64,000 nucleotides of DNA from Streptomyces sp. MMG1533 (GTDB lineage Bacteria; Actinomycetota; Actinomycetes; Streptomycetales; Streptomycetaceae): positions 186,001 to 250,000 of the forward strand of contig NZ_LGDG01000122.1 in assembly GCF_001279775.1 (NCBI RefSeq). The letters run 5' to 3'. The notes beneath the pieces were generated by a model, which was not told the origin of the DNA, did not search any database, and was given only the letters and a program-made list of their open reading frames with translations. Below are positions 32,502-40,981 of this stretch, piece by piece. Position numbers and translations under genes: made by a program. Each line of letters opens with the position of its first letter. Within the stretch, counting starts at the first letter, position 1.

Positions 32502-32939
32502 ATGAGACGCATCGCCCTGGTCACCCTCGTCGTCGACGACTATGACGAGGCGATCCGCTTCTACACCGAGGCCCTCGGTTTCCGGCTCGTCGAGGACACC
32601 CCGCGCCCCGACGGCTCCCGCTGGGTCGTCGTACGGCCGGGCGCGCAGGAGGCCGGCGCCGACCTGTTGCTGGCCCGGGCCAAGGGCGAGTCGCAGCAGG
32701 GCCGGGTGGGCGACCAGACCGGCGGGCGTGTCGGTTTCTTCCTGCACACCGACGACTTCGCCCGCGACCACGCCCGCATGCTCGCCGCGGGCGTCACCTT
32801 CCTGGAGGCGCCGCGCCACGAGCCGTACGGCTCGGTCGCCGTCTTCCAGGACCTGTACGGAAACCGCTGGGACCTGCTCCAGCCCGCGGTCGCGGCGTCC
32901 GGCACGCACTCTCGCCGTGCCGGACGCCGCGCCACCTGA
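32502..32939 (+). CDS. VOC/glyoxalase-family protein
   Basis: A 145-residue vicinal-oxygen-chelate domain made of two beta-alpha-beta-beta-beta units: [20 protein letters not shown] and [20 protein letters not shown], ending with the metal-ligand block [15 protein letters not shown]. Such domains serve glyoxalases, dioxygenases or drug-binding proteins; none can be singled out. A basic tail (RRAGRRAT) follows the domain. It begins after GAAAGG and ends 22 bp before the adenosine deaminase gene, so the two may form a transcript. Confidence 0.87.
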   Translation: MRRIALVTLVVDDYDEAIRFYTEALGFRLVEDTPRPDGSRWVVVRPGAQEAGADLLLARAKGESQQGRVGDQTGGRVGFFLHTDDFARDHARMLAAGVTFLEAPRHEPYGSVAVFQDLYGNRWDLLQPAVAASGTHSRRAGRRAT

Positions 32940-32961
32940 CCCACTGCCGAGGAACACGCAC

Positions 32962-34032
32962 ATGACCGCGCCCCGCATCGACACCGACACCATCCGCCGG
33001 CTGCCCAAGGCCGTGCTCCACGATCACCTCGACGGCGGCCTGCGCCCCGCGACCGTGGTGGAGCTCGCGGACGCGGTCGGCCACACCCTGCCGACCACCG
33101 ACCCGGACGCCCTCGCCGCCTGGTACTTCGAGGCAGCCAACTCCGGTGACCTGGTCCGCTACATAGCCACCTTCGAGCACACCCTCGCCGTGATGCAGTC
33201 CCGCGAGGGCCTGCTGCGCACCGCCGAGGAGTACGTCCTCGACCTGGCCGAGGACGGCGTGGTCTACGGCGAGGTGCGTTACGCGCCCGAGCTGATGGTG
33301 AACGGCGGGCTGACCCTTCCCGAGGTCGTCGAGGCCGTCCAGGAGGGACTGGCGGCGGGCATGGCGAAGGCGGCGGCCGCGGGCACCCCGGTGCGGGTCG
33401 GGACCCTGCTGTGCGGCATGCGGATGTTCGACCGCGTCCGGGAGGCCGCCGACCTGGCCGTCGCCTTCCGTGACGCGGGCGTCGTCGGCTTCGACATCGC
33501 GGGCGCCGAGGACGGCTTCCCGCCCGCGGACCACCTCGCCGCCTTCGAGCATCTGCGCCGGGAGAGCGTCCCGTTCACCATCCACGCCGGCGAGGCGCAC
33601 GGCCTGCCCAGCATCCATCAGGCCCTCCAGGTGTGTGGCGCCCAGCGCGTCGGCCACGGCGTCCGCATCACCGACGACATCGTGGACGGCAAGCTCGGCC
33701 GGCTGGCCGACTGGGTGCGCGACCGCCGTATCGCCCTGGAGATGTGCCCGACGTCCAACCTCCAGACCGGCGCGGCCACCTCCATCGCCGAGCACCCGAT
33801 CACCGAGCTGAAGAACCTCGGCTTCCGGGTCACCCTCAACACCGACAACCGTCTGGTGTCGGGCACGACGATGACCCGCGAGATGTCCCTGCTGGTCGAC
33901 GAGGCAGGCTGGAGCGTCGAGGACCTGCGCACGGTCACGGTGAACGCCCTCAAGAGCGCGTTCATCCCGTTCGATGAGCGCAATGCCCTCATCGAGGACG
34001 TCGTCCTGCCGGGCTACGAGGCCGCGCTCTGA
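32962..34032 (+). CDS. add: Adenosine deaminase
   Basis: A 356-residue metal-dependent amidohydrolase. Zinc ligands H20 and H22 are in [12 protein letters not shown]; the active-site Glu and His are in [17 protein letters not shown] and [14 protein letters not shown] complete the site. It deaminates adenosine or deoxyadenosine to inosine in purine salvage. The length and blocks match actinobacterial Add proteins rather than adenine deaminase. Its 3' end overlaps the convergent DinB gene by 19 bp. Confidence 0.93.
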   Translation: MTAPRIDTDTIRRLPKAVLHDHLDGGLRPATVVELADAVGHTLPTTDPDALAAWYFEAANSGDLVRYIATFEHTLAVMQSREGLLRTAEEYVLDLAEDGVVYGEVRYAPELMVNGGLTLPEVVEAVQEGLAAGMAKAAAAGTPVRVGTLLCGMRMFDRVREAADLAVAFRDAGVVGFDIAGAEDGFPPADHLAAFEHLRRESVPFTIHAGEAHGLPSIHQALQVCGAQRVGHGVRITDDIVDGKLGRLADWVRDRRIALEMCPTSNLQTGAATSIAEHPITELKNLGFRVTLNTDNRLVSGTTMTREMSLLVDEAGWSVEDLRTVTVNALKSAFIPFDERNALIEDVVLPGYEAAL

Positions 34033-34529
34033 AGCAGCCCCCGGACATAGGCGGCCTGTCCGACGTGCTGGAGATCGTCGGACAGGACGCTGACCAGCCG
34101 TACGCCGAGGGTGACCGGCGGATGCCAGCGCTCGTCCACGATCCGCTCGAAGTCCTTGGCGGCCAGCCCGCGCACGTACTCAAGGGTCTGGTCGTGCACG
34201 GCGTCGTAGTACCCGGTCAGCAGGTCGCCGGAGTCGACCCGCACCTTGGCGACCTTGGCCGGGCTGTGTCCGTAGCCGGTGTCCCGGCGCGGGAGGTCGA
34301 GTCCGAAGCGCTTCTCCCAGCCCTGTGACAACCAGACCTGGTCGATCCCGCCGGCGTCGGCCAGGTGGTCGTCCTGGACCCGGGTGAGGTGCCAGACCAG
34401 CCAGGCGACGGAGTTGGCGTCGGCTGCGGGACGGGCGTGGAGTTCGTCGGGGCCGAGGCCCTCGACGGTGGCATGGACTTCTTCCTGGATGCGGCTGTAC
34501 GCGTCGATGAGGATGTCCTTTGCATGCAT
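34014..34529 (-). CDS. DinB/DUF664-family protein
   Basis: A 171-residue four-helix-bundle protein. The family pattern is visible: the N-terminal helix [20 protein letters not shown], then [20 protein letters not shown] with a metal-binding His, and a last helix [20 protein letters not shown] with a second His. DinB/YfiT proteins include mycothiol-dependent enzymes and metal-binding hydrolases; the reaction here is unknown. ATG 34529 begins the conserved region. The overlap with add means the two transcripts are antisense at their ends. Confidence 0.85.
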   Translation of the reverse strand: MHAKDILIDAYSRIQEEVHATVEGLGPDELHARPAADANSVAWLVWHLTRVQDDHLADAGGIDQVWLSQGWEKRFGLDLPRRDTGYGHSPAKVAKVRVDSGDLLTGYYDAVHDQTLEYVRGLAAKDFERIVDERWHPPVTLGVRLVSVLSDDLQHVGQAAYVRGLLQSAAS

Positions 34530-34557
34530 ACGGTCCACCATCGCGCATTCGCGTCCG

Positions 34558-35442
34558 TCATGCGTCCTCTGTCTCCAGAAGCGTCATCAGGGCCCGCGCC
34601 GCCGGGCTGGCCGCCTCCGGGGGAGGCAGCAGCGCGACCGTCTCGTACACCGCCTCGTCGGTGCCCTTCAGCGGGAGCGCGGTGAGTGCCTGCCGCTTGT
34701 GCCGGAAGTGCCGCGGTACGACGGCTATGCCCAGGTTCTCGTCCACCAGGTCGAGGAGACTGTGCACGTCGTTCACCTCCAGCGCGACCGTCCGCCGTAC
34801 GCCCGCCGCGGCGAACGCGGCGTCGGTGATCCGGCGCGGCCCCCAGTCCGGGTGGAAGTCGACGAAGACCTCGCCGCCGATCTCCTCCGGCGTCACCGCC
34901 GCCCCGGCGGTCGCGAGCCGGTGGCTGGGGTGGCACAGCACGGTCATCGGCTCACTGGTCAGCGGGACGGAACGCAGCTGGTCGGAGTCCGCCTGCGTAC
35001 GGACCGCGAACGCGAGGTCGAGCCGGCCGGCGGCGACCTCCTCGGCCAGCGCCCCAGCCCCCGCCTGCCGCAGCCGGATCTCGACGTCCGGATGCAGCCG
35101 TCGGAACGCGGCCAGCAGCCTCGCCACGTGCACGCCCGCGATGCACTGCTCGGTGCCCAGCGCCAGGGTGCCGCGCAGCACGCCCTGCACGGCGGCGACG
35201 GCCTCGTGCGCCGACCGCACCTGCGCCAGGATCCGCTCGGCTTCACCCAGCAGCGCCCGCCCGGCCTCCGTGAGCGTCACCCGACGGGTCGTCCGGACGA
35301 ACAGCGGGGTCTGCAGCTCCCGCTCCAGCGCGCGAATGGAGGCCGACAGGCCGGACTGGGACACCATCAGCCGTTCGGCCGCCCGGGTGAAGTGCTGGTC
35401 CTCGGCGACCGCGACGAAGTGCTGGAGATGGCGCAGTTCCAT
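34558..35442 (-). CDS. LysR-family transcriptional regulator
   Basis: A 294-residue LTTR. The HTH is residues 1-60 (MELRHLQHFVAVAEDQHFTR, then AAERLMVSQSGLSASIRALE); the effector domain (GTLALGTEQCIAGVHVARLL and later AVVPRHFRHKRQALTALPLK) follows. It is divergent from the aldo/keto reductase at 35570, the standard arrangement for a LysR regulator and its target, with 127 bp between them. The inducer is unknown; an electrophile or aldehyde would be logical but is a guess. Confidence 0.9.
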   Translation of the reverse strand: MELRHLQHFVAVAEDQHFTRAAERLMVSQSGLSASIRALERELQTPLFVRTTRRVTLTEAGRALLGEAERILAQVRSAHEAVAAVQGVLRGTLALGTEQCIAGVHVARLLAAFRRLHPDVEIRLRQAGAGALAEEVAAGRLDLAFAVRTQADSDQLRSVPLTSEPMTVLCHPSHRLATAGAAVTPEEIGGEVFVDFHPDWGPRRITDAAFAAAGVRRTVALEVNDVHSLLDLVDENLGIAVVPRHFRHKRQALTALPLKGTDEAVYETVALLPPPEAASPAARALMTLLETEDA

Positions 35443-35462
35443 GATTGAGAAGCTTATCCGCT

Positions 35463-35478
35463 GAATTCCATCGGATTC
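35463..35478. promoter_or_regulatory. Possible LysR box between divergent genes
   Basis: GAAT (35463-35466) and ATTC (35475-35478) form an inverted repeat with an 8-bp spacer, of the T-N11-A type preferred by LTTRs. It lies 20 bp before the LysR start, a usual autoregulatory position. Confidence 0.35.
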
Positions 35479-35569
35479 TTCTGTTGGACCACTGGCCCCA
35501 GGTCGCGAAAGAGTGGGACCCGGTTCTCAGGGAACCTGGTTTTACCGTGCCAACCCCTCTGGAGTCGCG

Positions 35570-36562
35570 TTGTACACCGCACACCCCGACCGCTACGCCG
35601 ACATGCCCTACCGGCGCACCGGACGCAGCGGCCTGAAGCTTCCCGCGCTGTCGCTCGGCCTGTGGCACAACTTCGGTCCGGAGCGCCCGGTCGAGACGCA
35701 GCGCGCCATCCTGCGCCGCGCCTTCGACCTCGGCGTCACCCACTTCGACCTGGCCAACAACTACGGCCCGCCGCCCGGCGCCGCCGAGTCCGCGTTCGGG
35801 GAGGCGCTGAAGGCCGACTTCGCGCCGTACCGGGACGAGCTGGTCATCTCGACCAAGGCCGGCTACCTGATGTGGCCCGGCCCGTACGGCGAATGGGGTT
35901 CGCGCAAGTACGTGCTGTCCTCGCTCGACCAGAGCCTGAAGCGGATGGGTCTCGACTACGTCGACATCTTCTATTCGCACCGCCCGGACCCGGAGACTCC
36001 CCTGGAGGAGACGATGGGCGCCCTGCACTCGGCGGTCCAGCAGGGCAAGGCGCTCTACGTCGGCATCTCCAACTACTCCGCGGAGCAGACCCGGGAGGCC
36101 GCCCGCATCCTGGGCGAGCTGGGCACCCCGCTCCTCATCCACCAGCCGCGCTACTCGATGCTCGACCGCCGCCCGGAGGACGAGGGTCTGCTGGACGCGC
36201 TGGACGAGCTCCAGGTCGGCTCGATCGTCTTCTCCCCGCTGGAGCAGGGACTGCTGACCGGCCGCTACCTCGACGGCATCCCCGAGGACTCGCGGGCGGC
36301 GAGCGACAGCCCGTTCCTGAACTCGGACGCGGTCACCGAGGACCTGGTGCGGAAGCTGCGCGAACTGAACGACATCGCCAAGTCCCGCGGCCAGACCCTC
36401 GCCCAGCTGGCGCTGGCCTGGGTGCTGCGCGGCGGCCGGGTGACCTCCGCGCTGGTCGGCGCGAGCAGTCCGCAGCAGCTGGAGGACAGCGTCGGAGCCC
36501 TCGGCAACCTGGACTTCGACGCGGACGAGCTGGCCCGGATCGACGCGGTGATCAAGCCGTAA
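35570..36562 (+). CDS. Aldo/keto reductase of the YghZ/glyceraldehyde-3-phosphate reductase type
   Basis: A 330-residue AKR14-like reductase. Active-site elements are intact: Asp and Tyr in [17 protein letters not shown], Lys in [20 protein letters not shown] and His in [13 protein letters not shown], and the NADPH end is [13 protein letters not shown]. YghZ relatives reduce methylglyoxal and L-glyceraldehyde 3-phosphate. The start is a TTG at 35570-35572 preceded by GGAG with five bases between; this gives the conserved beginning [20 protein letters not shown], and no ATG fits. Divergent from a LysR regulator. Confidence 0.9.
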   Translation: MYTAHPDRYADMPYRRTGRSGLKLPALSLGLWHNFGPERPVETQRAILRRAFDLGVTHFDLANNYGPPPGAAESAFGEALKADFAPYRDELVISTKAGYLMWPGPYGEWGSRKYVLSSLDQSLKRMGLDYVDIFYSHRPDPETPLEETMGALHSAVQQGKALYVGISNYSAEQTREAARILGELGTPLLIHQPRYSMLDRRPEDEGLLDALDELQVGSIVFSPLEQGLLTGRYLDGIPEDSRAASDSPFLNSDAVTEDLVRKLRELNDIAKSRGQTLAQLALAWVLRGGRVTSALVGASSPQQLEDSVGALGNLDFDADELARIDAVIKP

Positions 36563-36839
36563 TCCGCTCCTGGAGTCGCACGGTCACGGTGTCGCCCTCC
36601 TCCTTCCCGATCGCCTTGCGCACCTCGGCTTTCACCGGCAGCTTGTGGGTGCCGTCGCCCAGGGCCATGAAGGAACTGCGGAAGGGGTGGCCGTCGATCG
36701 TGCCACGCACCTTGACCAGCCCTCGGGTGCCGAAGAACGCGACGGAGTCGGGCCAGACGAGATAGGTCCAGCCGCCCTCCTGCGGGCTCTTGCGCAGCAC
36801 GGCGATGAATTCCGCGTCCAGATTTCCGGTCGTACCCAT
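36552..36839 (-). CDS. DUF1905-family protein
   Basis: A 95-residue beta-rich protein. [20 protein letters not shown], then [20 protein letters not shown] and [21 protein letters not shown] are the DUF1905 pattern, a double-psi-like small barrel of unknown function often fused to YdeI-type domains; here it stands alone. GGAG lies six bases before the ATG. The 3' end overlaps the convergent AKR by 11 bp. A strong hairpin just upstream separates it from the next gene. Confidence 0.85.
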   Translation of the reverse strand: MGTTGNLDAEFIAVLRKSPQEGGWTYLVWPDSVAFFGTRGLVKVRGTIDGHPFRSSFMALGDGTHKLPVKAEVRKAIGKEEGDTVTVRLQERITA

Positions 36840-36849
36840 GATGTTCTCC

Positions 36850-36888
36850 GCTCCCGGTGGGCCTCTCCTTCAAGAGACCACCGGGAGC
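36850..36888 (-). terminator. Hairpin between the SnoaL-like gene and the DUF1905 gene
   Basis: An 11-bp perfect stem GCTCCCGGTGG (36850-36860) / CCACCGGGAGC (36878-36888) encloses a second TCTC/GAGA stem. It follows the SnoaL-like gene by 27 bp and lies next to the DUF1905 ribosome binding site, so it may both end one transcript and modulate the other. Confidence 0.6.
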
Positions 36889-36914
36889 GCGAAAACTCAT
36901 CGCTGACCGGTCCG

Positions 36915-37298
36915 TCACGCCCCGGCGGGCACCCGGTCCAGGAAGCCGAGCACGGCCCTGATCCTGCCGTCCGCGTCCAGCGTGATCACGTCGGACCCGG
37001 CCACGGGCGCCGAGCCGTCGCTCTCGCTCACCAGCTCCCAGGAGAACCGCGCCGTGTCGTGGTGCCCGTCCACCGCGCCGGTGAGCCGGAAGGCGAAGCC
37101 CGGGAACTGTTCGTGGGCCCCCGCGATGACGGCCGCGATCTGTTCGTGGCCGCCGACATCGCTCAGCGGGTCGGTGTAGCCGCCGTCCGCGGCCCAGGCG
37201 GCGGCCACCGCTTTGGCCCGCGCCTCGGTCTCCCGGGCGTTCCAGGCCTCGAAATGGCGGGCGACGGCACTCTCGTAACGGTCGGTGTTCGCGGGCAT
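36915..37298 (-). CDS. SnoaL-like / NTF2-fold protein
   Basis: A 127-residue cone-shaped NTF2-like domain: YESAVARHFEAWNARETEAR (N-terminal helix), GGYTDPLSDVGGHEQIAAVI, then strands FAFRLTGAVDGHHDTARFSW and VITLDADGRIRAVLGFLDRV. Such folds include polyketide cyclases, ketosteroid isomerases and many unassigned small-molecule-binding proteins. ATG 37298 has GGAGG upstream. No neighbouring pathway suggests a substrate. Confidence 0.83.
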   Translation of the reverse strand: MPANTDRYESAVARHFEAWNARETEARAKAVAAAWAADGGYTDPLSDVGGHEQIAAVIAGAHEQFPGFAFRLTGAVDGHHDTARFSWELVSESDGSAPVAGSDVITLDADGRIRAVLGFLDRVPAGA

Positions 37299-37413
37299 GG
37301 CGATCAGCCTCCATCGAGGACGTATCTGCTGGTCGGAACCCGGATCCGCGTGTGGCGGCCCGGTACCGGAACCATGCCCGCATCGCCCTCGACGGTCGAT
37401 TACCCCACAGGTA

Positions 37414-37429
37414 ATGCCGACAGCGGCAT
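37414..37429. repeat. Perfect 6-bp inverted repeat in a 270-bp gap
   Basis: ATGCCG (37414-37419) / CGGCAT (37424-37429) with a 4-bp spacer lies in the non-coding interval 37299-37569, which separates the SnoaL-like gene (leftward) from the next rightward gene. The same interval contains an A+T-rich stretch at about 37430-37545 and must hold both promoters. Confidence 0.4.
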
Positions 37430-37569
37430 GCACTCGTCAATTTTCGGCCATGGCGGGCGGTGAATATGCCAGGAGACTGGCCAAAAAGTCGTGGTGACAG
37501 TGTTTCAGTAGTGAACATACTCGACTGGTAGGACTTCACATCCAGCGAAGATCCAGTCACGCACAGCAC

Positions 37570-38040
37570 ATGAGCCGCATGGAAAGCGAGGCCCGACCGG
37601 CAGCTGGAGCAGCAGCGGGGGAGTGGATCGTGCACGACGAATTCCTGTGCCATGTCACGGGGTACGGCACTTGCGGCGGTCGGCGCATCGGCGTGCCCCT
37701 CGGAACCTACCGGGCTCCCACCCTCGCCCTCGCCCTGTGGTGGCTGCGCGACCGCGCCTCCTGGATCGCCGAGCGCCTCGACCCCCAGCCGGAGACCGAG
37801 CACTTACCGGCGGGTGCGCTGGTGCCGGTCGGGGACACGGTGCCCGACGTGCCTGCCGTGCTCCGCTCCTGGTGCGGGGATCCGGCCCAACAGGAGCTGG
37901 TCGCCGACGAGTTGGCCGCCGGGCGGCTGGTGCGGATCGCCGCCAGCGACGACACCACCGAGTACGAGCTGCTGGCGGAGTCCGTGGACGCCCTGCGCAT
38001 GCAGCGGACCGCGTCGATGCTGTTCACGCCCGTGGCCTGA
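37570..38040 (+). CDS. Hypothetical protein, possibly shorter than drawn
   Basis: A 156-residue acidic soluble protein with no recognised family. The conserved-looking part begins WIVHDEFLCHVTGYGTCGGR, and the C-terminal half is helical (QQELVADELAAGRLVRIAAS). No signal peptide or membrane span is present. The ATG at 37570 has no ribosome binding site; GTG 37628 sits six bases after GGGGGAG and would give a 137-residue product starting at the conserved region, so it is the better start on that evidence. It lies 46 bp upstream of the FHA-ABC gene and could share its transcript. Confidence 0.6.
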   Translation: MSRMESEARPAAGAAAGEWIVHDEFLCHVTGYGTCGGRRIGVPLGTYRAPTLALALWWLRDRASWIAERLDPQPETEHLPAGALVPVGDTVPDVPAVLRSWCGDPAQQELVADELAAGRLVRIAASDDTTEYELLAESVDALRMQRTASMLFTPVA

Positions 38041-38086
38041 ATGGCGACGCCGGGCGCAGATCGGTACTAATCGGTAGAATTCCGGT

Positions 38087-40426
38087 ATGGCGGAGCGGCC
38101 GGTGGCACCCACGGCGCCCGAACTCGTTGTGGAGACCGAGACCGGCTCCACGGTGATGAGTCCGGGCCACGACTACCACGTCGGCCGCGATCCGTTGTGC
38201 GACATCGTCATCGACGATGCCCGGGTCTCCTGGCACCACGCGGTGCTGCGACACGAGGCCGACCACTGGACCCTCGAGGACGAGAACAGCACCAACGGCA
38301 CCTACGCCGACGGTCGCCGTGTCCACGAGTGGGGCGTCGGCCCCGGCAGCGTCATCCGCTTCGGCAGCCCGGCCGACGGCCCGTGCGCCGTCCTCGCCGG
38401 CCTCCCGCCCCCGGTACCGGAACGCCCGTCCGCGGTCTCGATGCCCGCCCTGACCGGCACCTTCCGGCAGCCCACCACGGTACGGCCGCTGCCCACCCGC
38501 ACCGTCCGCATCGGCCGCGCAGAGGACAACGACCTGGTCATCGACGACCTGGGCGTCTCCCGCCGGCACGCCGAGTTGCGCGCCCTGCCGGACGGGACGT
38601 ACGAGATCGTCGACCTGGGCAGCCACAACGGCACGTTCCTCAACGGCCTGTCGGTCACCCGCGCCCTCATCGGCCCCGGTGACATCGTCGGCATCGGTCA
38701 CTCGGCGTTCAGCCTGGTCGGCGACCAGTTGCAGGAGTACGTCGACACCGGAGAGGTCTCCCTCGACGTGCAGGACCTCACCGTCGCCGTCGACCACGGC
38801 CGCAAGACACTGCTGGACCACGTGTCGTTCCCGGTGGGGGAGAAGTGCCTGCTTGCGGTGGTCGGCCCGAGCGGCGCCGGCAAGTCCACGCTTCTCAACG
38901 CCCTGACCGGCCAGCGTCCCGCCGACCACGGCACCGTCCTCTACGACGGCCGTGACCTCTACCGCGACTACGCCGAGCTGCGCCAGCGCATCGGCCTCGT
39001 CCCGCAGGACGACATCCTGCACGCCCAGCTGACGGTCCGCAGCGCCCTGTCCTACGCCGCCGAACTGCGCTTTCCGCAGGACACCGCCAAGGCGGAGCGC
39101 CGGGACAGGGTCGACGAGGTCATCCGGGAACTCGGGCTGCAGGAGCGGGCAGGCCAGCCGGTGCACAGCCTGTCGGGCGGCCAGCGCAAGCGGGTCAGCG
39201 TGGCCCTGGAGTTGCTCACCAAGCCGTCCCTGCTCTTCCTCGACGAGCCGACCTCTGGCCTGGATCCCGGCATGGACCGCTCGGTGATGCACATGCTGCG
39301 CGGCCTCGCCGACGACGGCCGGACCGTCATCGTGGTCACGCACAGCGTCCTCAGCCTCGACGTCTGCGACCGGCTCCTCGTGCTCGCACCCGGCGGAAAG
39401 ATCGCCTACTACGGCCCGCCCGAGGAAGCCCTGGCCTTCTTCGGCTTCACCGAGTGGCCGGAGGCCTTCGAGGCCTTCGAACGGGACCGCGACCGGGACT
39501 GGGCGGGGGACTTCCGCACCTCGCTCCTCCAGCGCCAGTACGTCCTGGACGCGACCGCGCAGCCCCGGCGGCCGCGCGAGGGCCCCGTCGTCATCACGCC
39601 CCCGCCCAGACCCCGCAGCCGTGGCGCACAGCTCGGCACCCTCGCCCGCCGGTACACGGCCGCCCTCGCCGCCGACCGCACCTTCCTCGCCATCATGATC
39701 GCGCTGCCGTTCGTGATGGGCGCCATGGGCCGGGCCCTGGCCGGCAGTAAGCTGACCCAGGAAACGGCGATGAACGCCCTGCTCATCCTGTGCGTCGGCG
39801 GAGTCCTCACCGGCGCGGCCAACGCCGTGCGCGAACTCGTCAAGGAGCGCGTGATCTACCAGCGTGAGCGGGCCGTCGGCCTGTCCAGATCGGCGTACCT
39901 GATGTCCAAGGTCGTCGTCCTCGGCACGATCACCGTGCTGCAGGCCGTGGTGCTGACCCTGGTCGCCCTGCTCGGCGTCGACCTCAACGCGCCCGGTGGC
40001 GAAGGCGTGTTGATGCCGCCCCTTGCCGAAATCACCGTCGCCGTGGCCCTGCTGGCGTTCACCGCGATGATGCTCGGCCTGCTGGTCTCCGCGCTGGTGC
40101 GCAAGGAAGAGGTGACGATGCCGCTGCTCGTGCTGCTCGCCATCGTCCAAGTGGTGTTCTGCGGCGCCCTGCTGAAACTCGACGGCGTGCCCGGCCTGGA
40201 ACAGCTGTCGTGGCTGGTGCCCTCGCGGTGGGCGCTCGGTGCGATGGCCGGCACCATCGGCCTGGCCCGGATCGTGCCGGGCGAGCTGACCGGCGATCCG
40301 CTGTTCAAGCACTCGGCCGGGGTGTGGCTGCTGAACGTGGCCATGCTGGTCGTGCTGTCGGCGGCCTTCGGATACCTCGTCGCCCGGCTGCTGCGCCGGC
40401 ACGAACCCGCCGTGATGCGGAAGTAG
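38087..40426 (+). CDS. FHA-FHA-ABC ATPase-ABC2 permease fusion (Rv1747-like transporter)
   Basis: A 779-residue four-part protein: FHA domain 1 (around residues 28-80, YHVGRDPLCDIVIDDARVSW), a Thr/Pro-rich linker (about 105-135), FHA domain 2 (140-200, VRIGRAEDNDLVIDDLGVSR), an ABCG-type ATPase with Walker A GPSGAGKST near 261, LSGGQRKR near 362 and LFLDEPTSGLDPG near 384, and about six membrane segments from 530 to the end. The architecture is that of M. tuberculosis Rv1747, an exporter whose linker threonines are phosphorylated by PknF and bound by its FHA domains. A Ser/Thr kinase is encoded two genes downstream. The substrate is unknown; Rv1747 is linked to cell-envelope glycolipids. Confidence 0.93.
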   Translation: MAERPVAPTAPELVVETETGSTVMSPGHDYHVGRDPLCDIVIDDARVSWHHAVLRHEADHWTLEDENSTNGTYADGRRVHEWGVGPGSVIRFGSPADGPCAVLAGLPPPVPERPSAVSMPALTGTFRQPTTVRPLPTRTVRIGRAEDNDLVIDDLGVSRRHAELRALPDGTYEIVDLGSHNGTFLNGLSVTRALIGPGDIVGIGHSAFSLVGDQLQEYVDTGEVSLDVQDLTVAVDHGRKTLLDHVSFPVGEKCLLAVVGPSGAGKSTLLNALTGQRPADHGTVLYDGRDLYRDYAELRQRIGLVPQDDILHAQLTVRSALSYAAELRFPQDTAKAERRDRVDEVIRELGLQERAGQPVHSLSGGQRKRVSVALELLTKPSLLFLDEPTSGLDPGMDRSVMHMLRGLADDGRTVIVVTHSVLSLDVCDRLLVLAPGGKIAYYGPPEEALAFFGFTEWPEAFEAFERDRDRDWAGDFRTSLLQRQYVLDATAQPRRPREGPVVITPPPRPRSRGAQLGTLARRYTAALAADRTFLAIMIALPFVMGAMGRALAGSKLTQETAMNALLILCVGGVLTGAANAVRELVKERVIYQRERAVGLSRSAYLMSKVVVLGTITVLQAVVLTLVALLGVDLNAPGGEGVLMPPLAEITVAVALLAFTAMMLGLLVSALVRKEEVTMPLLVLLAIVQVVFCGALLKLDGVPGLEQLSWLVPSRWALGAMAGTIGLARIVPGELTGDPLFKHSAGVWLLNVAMLVVLSAAFGYLVARLLRRHEPAVMRK

Positions 40427-40435
40427 GGGGCGGCG

Positions 40436-40981
40436 ATGACGACCCCAGGCTTCCGGCCCACCCACGTGGTCCCCCAGAACGGCATGCCCGCCTGGGAGGC
40501 CCCCGACCCCGCCCGGCCCACCGTGCCCCTCGACGCGCTGCTGCCGGTCCAGCTCGTCGAGCGGCGCGGCGACTGGGGGTACGTTCTGTGCGCCAACGGC
40601 TGGTCCGCCTGGGTCGACGGCCGCCACCTGGTCGCCGTACCCCAGGACCCGCCGCTGGCCGACGGCCCGCTCACCCGCACCGCCGACCCCCGCCCCCTGC
40701 TCACCCGCGCCGAACAGACACTGGCCCGCTACCGGGCCGCCGTCGAGGAGCTGGCGGCGGGCGGTCTGGAGGGCGAGGCCTTCCGTGTGCGCACGCGGGG
40801 ACTGCGGCTCGGCGTCGTCGTGGACGGGGAGTCGATGTGGCTGTACGACGCCGAGCAGGGCAGGTGGGCGTACGCGGACGGGGCGCGGCTCAGCACCTAC
40901 GTCACGGACGACGGACCCCGCGCCGCCGCCGCGGATGCCGGGCACGCCCCCACCCAGGTCGTGACGCCCGATGGCACGTGA
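40436..40981 (+). CDS. SH3b-like domain protein between transporter and kinase
   Basis: A 181-residue soluble protein. Residues 30-65 (VPLDALLPVQLVERRGDWGY, then VLCANGWSAWVDGRHLVAVP) form a bacterial-SH3-like barrel; a helical segment and a beta-rich end follow. Short Thr motifs lie at both termini, T-H-V-V near residue 9 and T-Q-V-V near 174, each with Val at +3, the kind of site an FHA domain binds when phosphorylated. The gene begins 9 bp after the FHA-ABC stop and overlaps the kinase start by 11 bp, so it is likely an adaptor or substrate of the system. That role is inferred. Confidence 0.72.
   Translation: MTTPGFRPTHVVPQNGMPAWEAPDPARPTVPLDALLPVQLVERRGDWGYVLCANGWSAWVDGRHLVAVPQDPPLADGPLTRTADPRPLLTRAEQTLARYRAAVEELAAGGLEGEAFRVRTRGLRLGVVVDGESMWLYDAEQGRWAYADGARLSTYVTDDGPRAAAADAGHAPTQVVTPDGT

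Noticed and set aside
36850..36888. Riboswitch for the DUF1905 gene
   Set aside because: It is a simple hairpin without a recognisable riboswitch core and follows the upstream gene closely, so terminator use is the simpler reading.
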